Positions 1 through 13,800 of a stretch of DNA of 64,000 bases are shown piece after piece. The DNA lies in the NCBI GenBank assembly GCA_018873245.2, contig JAEMBT020000003.1:11811843-11875842 (forward strand), given 5' to 3'. How positions within the stretch are numbered: position 1 is the first letter of the stretch; each line of letters starts with the position of its first letter. Source of the stretch: Archegozetes longisetosus (lineage: Eukaryota; Arthropoda; Arachnida; Sarcoptiformes; Trhypochthoniidae). Position numbers and translations under genes: made by a program. The notes below the pieces were generated by a model. That model was not told where the DNA came from and ran no database searches. It worked only from the letters and a program-made list of their open reading frames with translations.

Positions 1-723
1 GTCGGTCACTACTTTTTGGTCCCATTTATTTAAATATAAAGTTTGTTTTTAATGAACAATAAAATGCAATTTTACAAAAAATTGACTTTCTTTTAGAGTG
101 ACAACGGTTTTGTCAAAGAAAAAACTACTTTTGTTTGAAAGTTTTGTTTAAAGACCTGAGTAAACGCTTTTATGTGATTAATCTGTGCTTTAAAGCATTC
201 CTTATGACGTAAGCCCTTCGCAACAGTTAAACATTTGGTTATTGCAATTGCACTACACTTTTTCGAGATATTCTAATTATAATCAAATTATTAATATTTA
301 TAGACTCATACAATCAGTTCAATGTTTTCAGTATCGAGTGTAAACAGCAAAATAAACTAAAAGCACATATTTACAAAACAAAATAATAATTGCGAACAAT
401 TACTGTAAACTTGACAACAAGTTATCATTTTTTCATCAATCAACAAATAATTGGACAAAACTTTATAGAACTTAAAAACGAATCAATACAATTATAACAA
501 ATGAAAGCCATTCAAACTAAATAAAGTTATATAAAATGTGTGCACAAAACAGTTAATAATACAATTACAATAAGAAGGCAAACAAATATCGATTAAAACA
601 ATTAAAATGAATGCAACATTAATTATGAAGTTTCTTGCAGGTAACACCAAAATGTGTTAGACATTAATTCATATATTGCTGCTATCAATCAGTGAGTTAT
701 AATAATGCTCGCAAACAAACTAA

Positions 724-773
<50 letters not shown>

Positions 774-2464
774 ACTCCGAGTAAAGACAGAAAAGATGTG
801 CTAAAAGTTTTGCCAAAGGCTCTCTTGCTTTGTAAAAAAAATTGTGAAAATTGATATCTTTACTGCTAACAATGTGGTGAAGGTTATCCTGATTTTACTT
901 TTTCCGCAATAATTGGTTCCTTTGACTAATTTTTGTTTTGCTCAATTAATTAACGCTTTTTGTTGGCTCGCACGACAAACTCATTCTTCTCTATCTTATG
1001 ATTGATTTAGGAAAGCAATTGACATAAAGTAATCGTAAGAGTAATCAATTAATTAGTAATTAAATAAACTAACTATAAACATATAAATATGATTGACGCA
1101 ATGTTTATTAGTTACTAATTAGTAACTGCATTCATAGTAAGCCTAACTTTTTTTTATCAATTAGTGAATTTTTATTGTACGAATCATTTTGAATTGAAAT
1201 TTGTTTTGACATGTTGACATGGTTATAATTATAATATTGATATTTGATTTGAAACGTTATACTAGTTGTGTAATAAAAATGATACTCCTTATATGTTTAC
1301 TAAATCGTTGGATATGAACAGCCGTTATATTATTTGTGATAATAAAATTGAAATAATAATAGTTAACAAAATAGTTTTTAGAAAATGGCATTAAGTTTGA
1401 GAAAGTGCTAAAACAGTTAAAGTTTTAGTTGTCTATAAAGATTACATTGACATTGAAAACATTAGAAACTATTTAGAAATTTGACGCAGTATTTAGTATT
1501 TTCACACAAACCTATACAAAACACCTTACTCTTAAGGTTGTTGACCGAAAAATAAATTTCAGATCAAATCATAAAATTATTCAAACTTAATAAATATTCA
1601 CACATCATTTGAACATCTGAAATACTAAACACATCATAAAATCATTTATTAATAAGAGCTATTTTAAAATTGAGATGTAGTACAGATCTAGAAACGAGTG
1701 TTTTTTAAATCTACTTTAACAGAAAGTTATTTTGGAAAACGTTTTCCTCAAAAATTGGATGCGAAAGTGAAGGAAACCCACTATTGATCCAATATATCTA
1801 TAACTCTATCGCTTAGAGTTGACTCAATTGTTGATTAACTTAGTTGAGGAGCGAACACATATTTGATCAGAGAACAAGTTTATGCAATAGCAATAAAAGT
1901 AAATAAAGCATAGGGTCACTAACAAAGTATTTGAATCAGTTACAAAATACAACTTTTGTTCACTCAGTCGGTTAAACGAATGAAGAACTAGTCGCAACCT
2001 TTTATAATGCAATTAAGAATAGAGTATAGATATATTTATACTTAAAGGAAAAGCGATGAGCGAGTTCTAACTTTTCATCGCTTCGATTGGTTTCTGTGAA
2101 CAATTTTTCAAGTTTCAAAAATGAGCCAAATGTTGGGCAGTTTTTATTGTTTTGACACTAATCCAAATCACATTCAGTGCATACATGGGTGTCAACAAAA
2201 GATCGAAAACTAGTTTTGCTAAAATCCTTTTAATGTAATTCTCTTTTTTCAAAAAAATTCAATTGAATTCGTGATTAATTACTATGAATTATATTTTACT
2301 GAGAATACTTAAACAAAACTAATCATTATTAGTTTTGTTCTCCAAAGTTTTAAACAAAAAGGCATCAAAACAAAAAATAAAATAAAATTTTGCAAAACAA
2401 TTAATAGAAGTTAAAAAGAGGAAATATAGCGAAAAATGAGTAGTTCATTTTAATTAGTTATAAA
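1..2464. other. Gene-poor flank with a GA microsatellite
   Basis: No convincing coding region is seen on either strand; open frames are short, AT-rich and lack family motifs. The only clear structure is an uninterrupted GA dinucleotide run at 730-772. It lies downstream of the elongase gene, so the low part next to 2465 probably holds that gene's 3' untranslated region. Confidence 0.5.
730..772. repeat. (GA)n microsatellite
   Basis: About 21 perfect GA repeats, the longest pure dinucleotide run noticed in the window. Likely length-polymorphic. Confidence 0.95.
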
Positions 2465-5400
2465 TCAAAGATCTTTAAATTTGATACCATTTTTATGCGC
2501 TTTATGTATACCGTTAGTGTAATTGTTTTTATTGCCGTTGCTAACAATAGTGCCATTCTTTTGGTGGCCATTAGACAGTTGTTCGTAATCAAGAGAGCAC
2601 ATGGAGGTCAACGATGGCCGCGTCGTCTGTGTTGAGAACGTACTCCTTTTCGTCGTACTTCTGTACGCATTTTTATAGAAGTCCCAGAATAGGAACCAGA
2701 ATAAGACGGCGTGAAAGCCGATCCACCACATGAAGCCTCGCGGATAATTGCATTCGCGAAATAATAGTTGAAATGAGTGCACAAATATTAGTATAAATTG
2801 GACCTAAAACAGTATACAAATGAGTTTCAATTAGAAAAGTAGTGTAAAATTTCTCATCAAGTCGTTCAATTCAGAGAACCTGAAAATTTGTAAATATTTC
2901 AAACTAATTGTTGAAATTGTCATTTTTTCACTTATTACTCTATGCATACAATTTTAAGGTTAGGCAAAATACAACCAAAATAAAAATGACTCAGTTCGCA
3001 TCCGCCCAGAGATGAAGAGTCCTCAGTCAAAATTATTAATACAACATTATGTCTGAGGAACAATTGATTACTTGTAAAAAAAAGAGAATTCAGAGTCATT
3101 CAAATGGAACGCTTAAAAATTGCTAAAAATGTCTCGAAAAGATCCATAGTAGTGAATATTTCAATTTATTCGAAAGAGAAGCTAATCAACATTTAAGAAG
3201 TTTTCAAGTCTTATATGATTTGAAAATTTTGGCGTAAAAAATGGATTCATCTTAATTTGTACTTAACTTTGCCTATTTTAAGAGTGTGTTTATTTTAAGT
3301 GTACTTTATAAGAATCACTATTTTTAATTTGGAAACGCTTAACTGCAAACAAAATCAATTTTAAGCAACACGTACGGTAAAAATGTTGAAGTTTAAGTTG
3401 AAAACAGTATCAAATACACTTGTCATCTTTTCAGAACGTATAGTTATATACATTTCGATCATTTTCTCAATTACTACTATTGAAGATAAGTTATTAGCAG
3501 TCATTAAACTTACAATTGATCGTAAAATGCGACACTTATATTAGTCCTTTTTTAGGCTATCTCTAAATGACTGATCGAACGTTTTCCCTGCGACACTTTA
3601 ATTGATGCTTTAATTGATGCTTTGATTGTTCCTTAAAACCTATATATGATGTGATTTGAAGCTGTGTTCGATTCGGTCATTCGTAAGAACAAACAAAACA
3701 TTAAGTCTCTCCGAGCACGGAATAAATCATTTCATTTAATTATTTGATATTTGAAACGTCAAGTTAAAAAAAGAAAGATTTACGATCGTTTTAATAGATT
3801 TAAATGGGATTACAGATTGATTAGTTTAAACTCGTGACCGAGCTATTATTCAAGTCAAACAAATGAAATGACGGTTTTTATGTCATAAACTAATTGTTAT
3901 TGAGTCAAATACTTTGGAGTAAAACTGACAATCAGTTAACTTTTACTATACTCTTGGTTGAACTGAGCGCTTCTTTGTGTGAAAAATTCATCGAAACGAC
4001 AAATTAACGAATAAATAAGAATACTTTGGCAAACGTAAACTCAGCTAGATTTAAGACAACATTTTCAAATAGCATGGCGCAACAAATTTTATTTAAGCAA
4101 AACAAACGATTCAATACTATTCTGTAGTTGACAGTTTGCACAAAAAGTAACATATGTTGTTCTGTTGTCTAAAATTTAAGAAAAAATGTAGTCTATAATT
4201 CAAAATAAAAGATGGTTCCAATTAATAATGCAAACTAGAAATTGTTTCGATGCCGTTCAGGCTTTTTTCACTCTTTTTTTTGCTCTAATAAATAATTGAT
4301 TTGGTTTGGCAAATGTTATGTATTATTGGACAGAGTGTTGAAAAAGGATATGACTTCTTTTATAACAATACGCTGCAATCATATATTTTAATATACTTGG
4401 AGAAAAACACACAAAATAAGCTTACATGTAATATATAAATAGATTTTTTGGAAAAAAAATGTGCGCACAAAATAGTTGCGTCACTGTTGTGCTTTTTGGA
4501 ATTGGATATCTAATGCATAAATTAATATATTTAGAAAACATACAAACGTTAAATGAAAATAACACAATATGTACTGCAAGTTTCTATAAACAAAATATAG
4601 ACGAGCCAAAACCACGTACTGTGAAAGACGGAAAGTGGTACAACTATGGCATACAATAACTTGAGCAGAGGACAGCAAACGATTCAATAGAAAAGCCAGA
4701 AGTAGCAGAGAGCCCAACAAATACAAATCGGATAAATGTCGAACCAATGTAAATACAATTAGTAAGTTTTGTAAAGTTGAGAAAACAACTAAATGTTCGC
4801 GATAAAACTACTAAGTTACGCAGTTAAATATGCAATCAAAAGGTTTAAAAGAAAAACAGTTCAAACAAGTCATCTAAATGAAAAACTAAACAAAGCAAAT
4901 GTTTAAACAAGTCAACAATGGGTGCACTTAAGTGATCGTTAAAGCACAATCGAATACGACCAGTTATTCAAAAATTGATGGCTCAAATGGTCGTGTTAGT
5001 TATTCACATTTTACACACGCACCTCTTAAAGTCGGATCTGTTGAACAATTGACCGAAAAATGAAAAGAGAAACGAACAAATTACAAAAAGCCTATTTGCT
5101 TTGCTAAAACTAAGGTACGAGTTGCTGTCGCTCAGTAATAAACTAAACTGATATTTTACATAGAGTCAACGTAATCAAATATCTTCTGTTTTCATTCGTT
5201 AATTTCTAAAAATTAGCTGTAAACAATTGAATTTTGTACGCACTTTTTCTCCAAATAAAACTTATTTGTAAGCTACTTAGTTTGTATGAAAAAATTGAAA
5301 TTTGGTTGAAAGCACTTGAAACTGGTAAAATGGCATTCACAATTAATTATTGATTTTAGAAGCCAACCAATTCTTTTAACACTAAGGCTAGAGATGTAAA

Positions 5401-8400
5401 AATAACTTCGACAGAAACTACGATTACTGCAACGAAAGATTAAAATTTAGACATTTAAATTATTGCAATGAACAAGCTTGTCTAAAACATTGGGTTCACT
5501 TAAATGGCAACTTCAAGCAAATCGATATATCCTGTTTTAAATGAAAACAATCAATACATTATTTACCAAATGTAAATGAATCGACGACTATTTGAGACAA
5601 TAGTTTAGGGCAAAACTTTGATTCACATCCATAAATATACCTAAAGGTGATTTGTTCTTTATTAGGATTGATATTTTCTACTGTAAGAGATCCCACTTCT
5701 AAGTCCTTAAATTAATTTTGTGGCAACAGCTCTATCAAAAAACTGACATCGAAAAGATTTAAGGATACCGTAGTGGACGAGTTTCACTAAGAGAGATATC
5801 TTCACTTAATCTAAATTGAATTCATAGAAATTGATCTTATTTTGTAGACTCAATACAAATCCATCTCTTTGTACATGATCGATGTTGTATTACTAGTAGT
5901 CAGTTAAATAACTGAAAGCTAATGGATTTTAAAGTTTAAAATTTGAAGCTAAAATCAAATTGGAATCAAATAAACTTTTGCATTTTGAGAATTTCTAGTC
6001 TTATCAATAAGTCATTAGTAGCGTATCGTTAACTTCTCTCTCAATTGTATTGCATTAAAACTCGTCGCTCAGACATAATATATGGAGTCATTTTCAGGAT
6101 CAATTTATATCGAAGCATAAAGCAAATCAGAATTATCGATTGGTTTTATCTTCAGACACATAAATAATAGGACAAAAATCAATCAAATATATCACAGGGT
6201 TCAAAATGTTAGCTTTTCATATCAAGATAATTAGTTGTCTGTTAAAAATTGAGACGTTTAGCCAACTTTTCAGATGACACTAACTCCAAATTTAGCTAAT
6301 TAGAATAACACAATTAATAGAATTTCAATGGAGAGAATCGAAGCTTAAGTTTTAGCAATGTCAATAATTCAAAGTTGATGCAAATTTGATGAATCACTTC
6401 AATTGAAACTTTAGTTTGCATTTAGATAATCTCCAAGTCAATTTTCAAACTCTAAATGCAATCATAGCCAGTAAGGACTGAAGTTCTGGATCATAAAAGT
6501 TCGTCACATCATTTGGCTTTAAAATAAAATCAGAATCTATTTCGAAGTAAATGCATTTTTTGAAAATTATAATTGAAATCTGAAAATTCATTACTTGCGC
6601 ATATCTTTTGGTGGTTTATATTTGGTAGAGCTCTAGTTCTAGTATTGGGCAAGAGGTCTATCAATTTGATTCATTTTTACAGTAACAAAAAATTGACGTC
6701 TTGATGGCAGAAAACTATTAGCCCAAAAACTCTTCTCTAGTACATGATAAATATTCCACTTTTGTGGTCAAATATTAACCAAAAATGTGACACATTGAAG
6801 GCAACTAAATAGTGTAGTTGAAATTGTTATAAATATGCTTATTTTAAGTTTACTTTTTCTAAAAAGAAGCCGAACAACACGTATATATGGATCAAATATA
6901 AAGTAAGACCAAAAAAATCAATAAATTCAAGTACAGTACAAGTTATCAACTAAAATGCCAAACACTCACAGGTAATGGAGAAAGCGTATACTTGTCGCTC
7001 TATTACTACGATAAGGGCAAAAATAGCAAAGCCAAAAAGTTACTTTACGTAAAATAATTAACAAAATACAAACCATACAATTCAGAGTAAAACAAACTGA
7101 TTAGGTTTGGATTAGATTCAAATCTGAGTCATTTTTATCTGTTCCATTTATAAGTTTTATCGCAGTTCAAAGTAGAACATCTCAATAACAATATGAGATT
7201 TGAGCAAAAACAATTTCAGTCTTAGGGTCAAAATTTTAAAAATGTAGAAATAGTGTCTTAAGTGTTGTTGTATTGGACTTTGGCAACATTTGTTTGCAGC
7301 TAGAATCTATTAATCAATCGTAATCCAATTTGTTAGCGAATCGTATTTAAAGACCAAAATCTTGTAATTCTTAGCCAAAAGACTAGTTTTTCTCTAGAAC
7401 TTTAATATTTTAAATATTGTATTTTAAATTTATGATAACGTAACAGCAATCTTATGATCAAAAGATGAGTGAATATTATTTTGCCAGTTAAATATAAAGT
7501 AATGCATGGAAACATTGATAATTGAAAGAGACAGACATACCATTTGAATAGTGGTCATGTACTTCTTCCACCACAAGTACTTATTCATATGTGGACCGAT
7601 AGCGCTGAGACCGTAATAAATGTACATTATTATGTGAACAAAACTGTTAACAAAGGCAAAGAAAGTGCTGTGGCCTCCTATACAAATACAACAAAATACA
7701 AATTAAGTTTCAATAACGCAATTACTTCAATTTCTGCTTATTTTTTATGTCAGGCAAATCATTAAACATTAATCTACTAATTAAACTGTAATTTATTGCC
7801 CAACACACCAAGTCATCCATAAATATTTGATTCGGAATAAAAGGTTTTCGAGATAAATGAACTCATTTTTGTTTTTTGTTAGCCTGACGTTCATATACAT
7901 TAGTATAATTTAACTGGTCGTATGAACCTTCCTTTCATTAAACCTAAAAGTTCGGTCTTTTCGATAAATCATAAAAACATGTTTACCTCAACAATACTGA
8001 AGCATTTCCTATTGACAAGAATCGACACTAAGGTTAGATTTGTTTTGATCAACCGAATTACTCATTTCATACCGATTACATAAACTGAATGCTAATTTTC
8101 GTGCTGTAAGCACAAATACTGATACTATTATATTTGGGGTAAGCATGTTTTCTATAACTTTCATCTGAAGACAGCATTAAAACTAATCATGTTTATATGT
8201 AAAGAAGTGCTGGTGTGTTATAGGCAGCATTTTTGCTTAGTTCTTATAACTTAAGACTTTATTTGTTTTAGTCTAGTCTCGTATATCTGAACACGAAAAT
8301 ATGGATGAACTAAAACAGGAAAGTAAGATTTTTCCGGATTCCTATCTCATGACAAATAAGTGAATGTGTGCTTCATTTTAAAGAGTACTTTCAATTGTGA

Positions 8401-10816
8401 ACAATTTGTTTTGTTGCCAAAATGCTTAAAAACCTATTTGAGAACACAGACAAAAGAGTATCTCAAAAGAATGACACAGACAATAAGTCTACGATCGCAA
8501 GCATTGTATGCGAGTGAGCGCTCCAATAAAACTTATTTATCTGTTAAAATTGGAGAATCAAAAATAAACTAAATATTAAAGTTTTGTTATACCTGGTGTA
8601 AACTTGACGCCCCACCAGACACTCATAGGCATTACTCCGTGATGTATGACATGTAGTGTTGACACGTGAGTGAATTTCTTGCGTAACACGAAGAATATGG
8701 TATCACTAAATTCGAAAAACTTTGAGATGTAATACCACCACGAGAGATGAGCCATCTATACATGCATTAGACACAACAATAACTGTTACAAGACAATCAA
8801 TTTTCATATAAAATAGTATAGATTTTATTTAACTATTTCGGATAACTATTCCTAAAGGAGATTGAAAAAATAGTTTTCAATTAAGAAAATTGTTGCCATA
8901 AATTGAACGGATATAAAGGATAACCACCAGTAGGCAACCTATTTTTTCATAGAATTAGCTTGGCTTTTATTTCCAAATTTTCTGACAACTATCGTATAAG
9001 AATGAAAAATGAATTTCGATGAAAGACAATTAATTGCTTACAGACTTGAAGCATTATGACGAAAAACGAATTTGCTTTAAAGTAAATATATTCGTTGGAA
9101 TCAGTTTTTTTCTTTAATTGAAATGTTGGGTTAGATTAGGTGCTATTTTGATGCATACGGAACCTAAGCCCAGAACGTTGTTCTAATTTTCAATAATAAA
9201 TTGCTAATAAAGCTTTCCTAAAGATTAGATTAGTTTAAATGAAAACATTAGTTCGAGCTTTCATTCGATACCAATTTAAACCCTTCTCTGTTAAGAAATT
9301 AGGAGCTCAAAAAGTTAATTAAAGTTCAATTTTATGTAAACACAAACTAGAGGCAAAAAATGATATAACTAGTGATGACTTTTCCAGTTAAGTAAGCATT
9401 AATGATTTTGTGCCTTTTTTCAATTACTTTGAACGACCAGACAAAAAACATTTAGTGATTGTCCTAAACTTTTGATTATAACTACTATTAAAACCTAACA
9501 AAAATAGAGCACAAGTTTTAAATGAGAGTCTTTCTTTAATGAATAAAAATAAGCTTTAATAGATTAAACTTCTTTATATATTGAAAAATATGGTTCCACC
9601 AATCAGATAAGACTGAACATTTTGCAACGTATCAAAGTAAGCAAATACAAAGTGATTATATAACAATCAATATAATTTTGAACTGCATAGTTTAAAAAAA
9701 AGCACTTATCGAACAATATTCGGTGTGACTGTTCGTGTGACAAATAGTTGGAAATAGTTGGCAAACAAAGGAAACCTCAACCTATTTGTGAATACGAGGT
9801 AAAATCTACTAATACTTACGCCAATGGCTTCGATTGAGTTTGAATAGTCGACGGGTTGACATTTGTAGTTATATTTACCAAACCAGCCATAAATACCAAG
9901 TTTTATGAATATATAAATGCTGATCAAAACCATCGCGAAATTGTAGAAAACCATTAAAAAACGTATATTAAATTGTTCGCGATCTTTCATTAAAGCTGGT
10001 CCCAAATATTTAACCAAATATACATATGACAAACAAATACCAATTGTAGGCCATGGACTCTGCATTAGAGGCCAATCAGCAACACGAGGATCTGTTAGAT
10101 TGTACCAACTTTTCAGTTATTTATTCTTTGCAATTAATCGATTATCGCAATTATTGCAATAAAAATAGTTTTAATGGATTTTTATTGCAAAACTAAGTGT
10201 TGGACATTGTAATAAAACTTTTGATGTCAGATATCATTAACAGTAAAAATGGGAAAATATTCTATTAAACTGTTTTTGAAATGATTTTTATCGGACACCT
10301 AATGGTCTGTTTGCTACTTAATTGTTTTGCAGTAAAATCCAGGATCAACTCACTTATTAGATTTAATTTTAAGCAAGTCAATTTGTAATCTAATAAAAGC
10401 AGTTGTTTTTTTCCAAATTAAACAAAAGGGATTCATTTTGCAAATGATTAAGGGTTTGCTAAGCATTAAATTTTCAAATTTTTTCAAACTGTTTTCTAGA
10501 ACATTGAACAAGAACCATAAGTTTTGAGAAGACAACACTAACATTTTACGCCAATATATAATAATACTTATGTAAGTCATTTTAAATTGATAGATTGAGA
10601 CAATAGTTCAATTTAAAAATATGATTCATTCAAAACTAAAGCTATTCTGAGTTGGTTTCAGTTTTTCAAACAATATGACGCCCACGATTCGATAAACAAC
10701 GGTTTTAGTTGTGCTAATGTTTGTTTCCTGAGATTAAGTTTTAGTTACGTTAGTCAAACGCGATTCGACTGTTGTTTACCTCCGTGTTCAAGAGTTGAAT
10801 TATAAAAGTGTTTCAT
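2465..10816 (-). CDS. ELOVL-type very-long-chain fatty acid elongase (complete, 5 exons)
   Basis: Condensing enzyme that joins malonyl-CoA to a long-chain acyl-CoA in the ER membrane, the first step of fatty-acid elongation. Five exons read in one frame: 10816-10780 (starts MKHFYNSTLEHG), 10091-9820, 8755-8593, 7677-7541 and 2803-2465. All introns are GT..AG and the total is 948 bp, 315 residues, a usual length for the family. Family blocks seen: DPRVADWPLM near the N-terminus, KFFEFSDTIFFVLRKK (115-130), the catalytic histidine box HVIHH (138-142), WWGVKFTPGGHS, YYGLSAIGP and KYLWWKKY, with several hydrophobic membrane segments. The protein ends KFKDL, a KXKXX dilysine ER-retrieval signal. 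The last intron is 4.7 kb, the others 0.7-1.1 kb. ELOVL4/7-like by pattern; the exact subfamily and the substrate chain length cannot be told from sequence alone. Confidence 0.95.
2804..7540 (-). other. Long intron 4 of the elongase gene
   Basis: Bounded by donor GTATGT at 7540 and an acceptor TTTTAG just above 2803. At 4.7 kb it is several times longer than the other introns of this gene. A 66-codon open frame at 4459-4659 lies inside, but it has no recognisable motif and is probably chance. Confidence 0.8.
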
Positions 10817-13800
10817 TCCGTCGATTACGATTTGAGCCATTATATCGTTTATTAAGTGTGTGTCTTAACTGCGACCAAAATCCGCGGTCAAACCGTCTTA
10901 TCCTAAACAAATATAATTTGACTTTAGTTAATTTGTTTTGAAATTTATTATTCTTCAAAAATAACTTATGCTTTAGATTTAAGAATATCTGCCCCATTGA
11001 GACAGTTGTTTTTCAGCTGTAAACAAGTGAACATGTAGTACAAGCCCAAACTCAAATAATTTTAATTTCGAAATAATCATCACGAAAATAGAGTCAACAA
11101 AATGAGAGAGAAATAGTGAAAAGTGAGAGAGACAAGAACGCACAGAGATAACATGTATTAGAATATATTGCGTTGAGAGATAGATAACCGCCGGAAGGAT
11201 ATAAGCCTAGTTTGCGACTTCGAACTACATTTTCTCCATCTCTCCGGGACTAAAAATTCATTTCCATCTTATTTTGATTAGAGCTCGTGGAAGCTTCTAA
11301 TCTGATTAATAAATAAATAGAACTTATGAGTAGCATAAACGAAACTAACTTCAACTCAAAATGGATCTTAAGAAACAGCTTTTCAGCTAATAGTGCTCAA
11401 AGTGCATGTTCTCGAGTCTGGCTTAGAATGTGTTTTAAAACAATTTTCAATATTCAAGTTAGAACTTTATCTTGTAAAACTTTTCAGATAAGTTTGGTGT
11501 ATAAATTGACGAAGTAATGAATAGCACAGCTATCGAGCAGATATCGGCAAAGTCTTTTGCCATAGTACGAATTTAATTTAGAAGAGCTCGAATGCACACT
11601 CAAATATAACTCCTAATTCTAAATGAATGTCTTCCATGAAAGGTCCATCGCTAACTGGACACGACTCTTGTTCTAAGAGCTAAATTGTTCTCTCTCAGCA
11701 GTGCACATGACAAAAATAAAGAAACAAATTGAACCTTAATCTTCTTGATAAAAAATATCGAAAAAATTTGAACAAATACACAAATCAATATTTATTTATA
11801 GAGTCAAAAAATTGTAAGTTCAGTTTTTAATCCATAATTGAAGCTTTGACGTCTAAAACATCAGGTATAATATATGATCTCCAGACAGAAGAGCAAATAT
11901 GTATATTAGAAATCGATACAACAGTAACGACAATACAGCATATGAATTGCGAGCAATTCAAAGTCAGATAGATCTGAAAGTCTAAATTTCAAATCCATCA
12001 GCTTTTCAGGTGTCGGGCAAAAAATTTGATCAGAACTTTTTTTATGATTTGGATGCTTTTCACCAAACTGATAGAATCGATGTTCTTACAAAACAAGATC
12101 AAATATATAGCAAAAGTACAATTTTCAACTAACACCGTAAAATTAAGAGATTTGGAAAAAATTTGAGGCTAAAACAATAGTATTATGCTTAACAAACAAA
12201 AATAATTCAAATAAACCTGACACTCCAGGAAATTAGTCTAATCGGAGGCAGAATCAAATTTTGAAAAAATAAGACAAATAGAAAATGGAATAGAAAAACA
12301 AGCAAAAAGTGGACACTGGACTGAGAAGTGCTCTGTATTGACCTAAATACCCGCGAATCGAGTAGTTAAGCAAAACAATCAATAACTTTTATCAACAATT
12401 AAGTGCTAACTCTTTTGTTTTTGAGCTCTTATTTTGTTCGGTTACAAAGATTAAACTTAGATCTAAGACGAACAAGTTCTCAGATCACTGTATTATTGAG
12501 TCGAGTCGAACATTCGTTTCAATTATTTGTGTTTATTAACATTGATCGAGTGCTTCGAATCGAATGTTTATATCTATTGATATCTGTGAGAAACTTGAGA
12601 AATGTATTAAAGATATACAAAACTTTTCTATTATTGATAAATGTAAATATATATGAATACAGTATCGAAATGACTACGGGTTTATTCCTGTACAAAAATT
12701 CAATAGAAAACATATTTTAGAATACCAAAGTTTTTTTTCAAAATATTTAATTATTACTTAATAGCTTTTCTAAGTTATAAAACGAAAAAGTTACCAACAC
12801 TTCATGTCTTTCTAAAAGAGGTTTAGGATCGATTCTAGGTTCAAAATCAATATGATACTTTCTTTCAATTATTCTCCGAAAAGGTATGAAAAGAAAATTA
12901 TAAAATGAAAGATCATTTATCTGCACTCTTTCGAGGCAACAATAAATGAAGTGATCGCAAATTTTAATTAAAATGAAAGCACTTAAATCAACTAAATCGT
13001 ATGTGCAACTTTAATATGAATTTTAGTGTTGAGCTTTCACTTGCAAGAGTACATTACTGAATAAATATATTATCTTTGCTTCAACATTCAGTATTTATAT
13101 TGAAACAATCGAATTAGTCATAGTTAAAAATGCATTTAATGGATAAAAATTTGAGTTAACTTTTTCGTGTTTAAAACTATTCGCGAGGAGTCATTCATTA
13201 TGTTTACCCTAATCTTAATATTTTTGGAAACTAAACCTTAGATTTGTTAGAGTTTTACTGCAAATAGAAAAAAGAGAAAAATGAAACACTAAAATAACTT
13301 TATACTACAGTAGACAAAAATTGATAGCCAATAAAAAATGAGTTTTTACGCATTTAGTCGAGCCGTAAGTATTGGATGAAAACTTGTACGATACAATGTT
13401 TATATTCATATAACTGTTTGCAATAATACTAATGTAACACAAAACCTTCTAATAAATGAAAGTTATAAATATCGATTAAGTCAATCGTATATTATTCTAG
13501 TATTATATTTTGAACGTGGTTAATGTTTTTATTTAGTTTTGCGCTCTATAAATAGTAGTACACAAGATAGCTCACAACTTCATCTGTCCATTGTTGATTG
13601 CCTCACTTTTGAGCCAAAACTGTTTTTCGGCTTAATTTGAAAACAGATTTGATTTTGCTATAAACTTATTAAAAATTGACAAACAACCAGTCATTTCTAG
13701 TTTGGAAGGCAGAAAAATCTGTTTTAATTGAATGCATTATTTTTGAAATGTTATTTTTGTATTCTATGCGAAATCATTTGAAATAGTTGAACTCGAAAAT

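Noticed and set aside
4459-4659. 66-codon plus-strand frame in the elongase intron
   Set aside because: No motif, no splice context, and an antisense frame of similar length overlaps; likely chance in an AT-rich intron.
12403-12720. 105-codon plus-strand frame
   Set aside because: Leu/Phe/Ile-rich, chance-like composition; an overlapping antisense frame is also open and no family is recognised.
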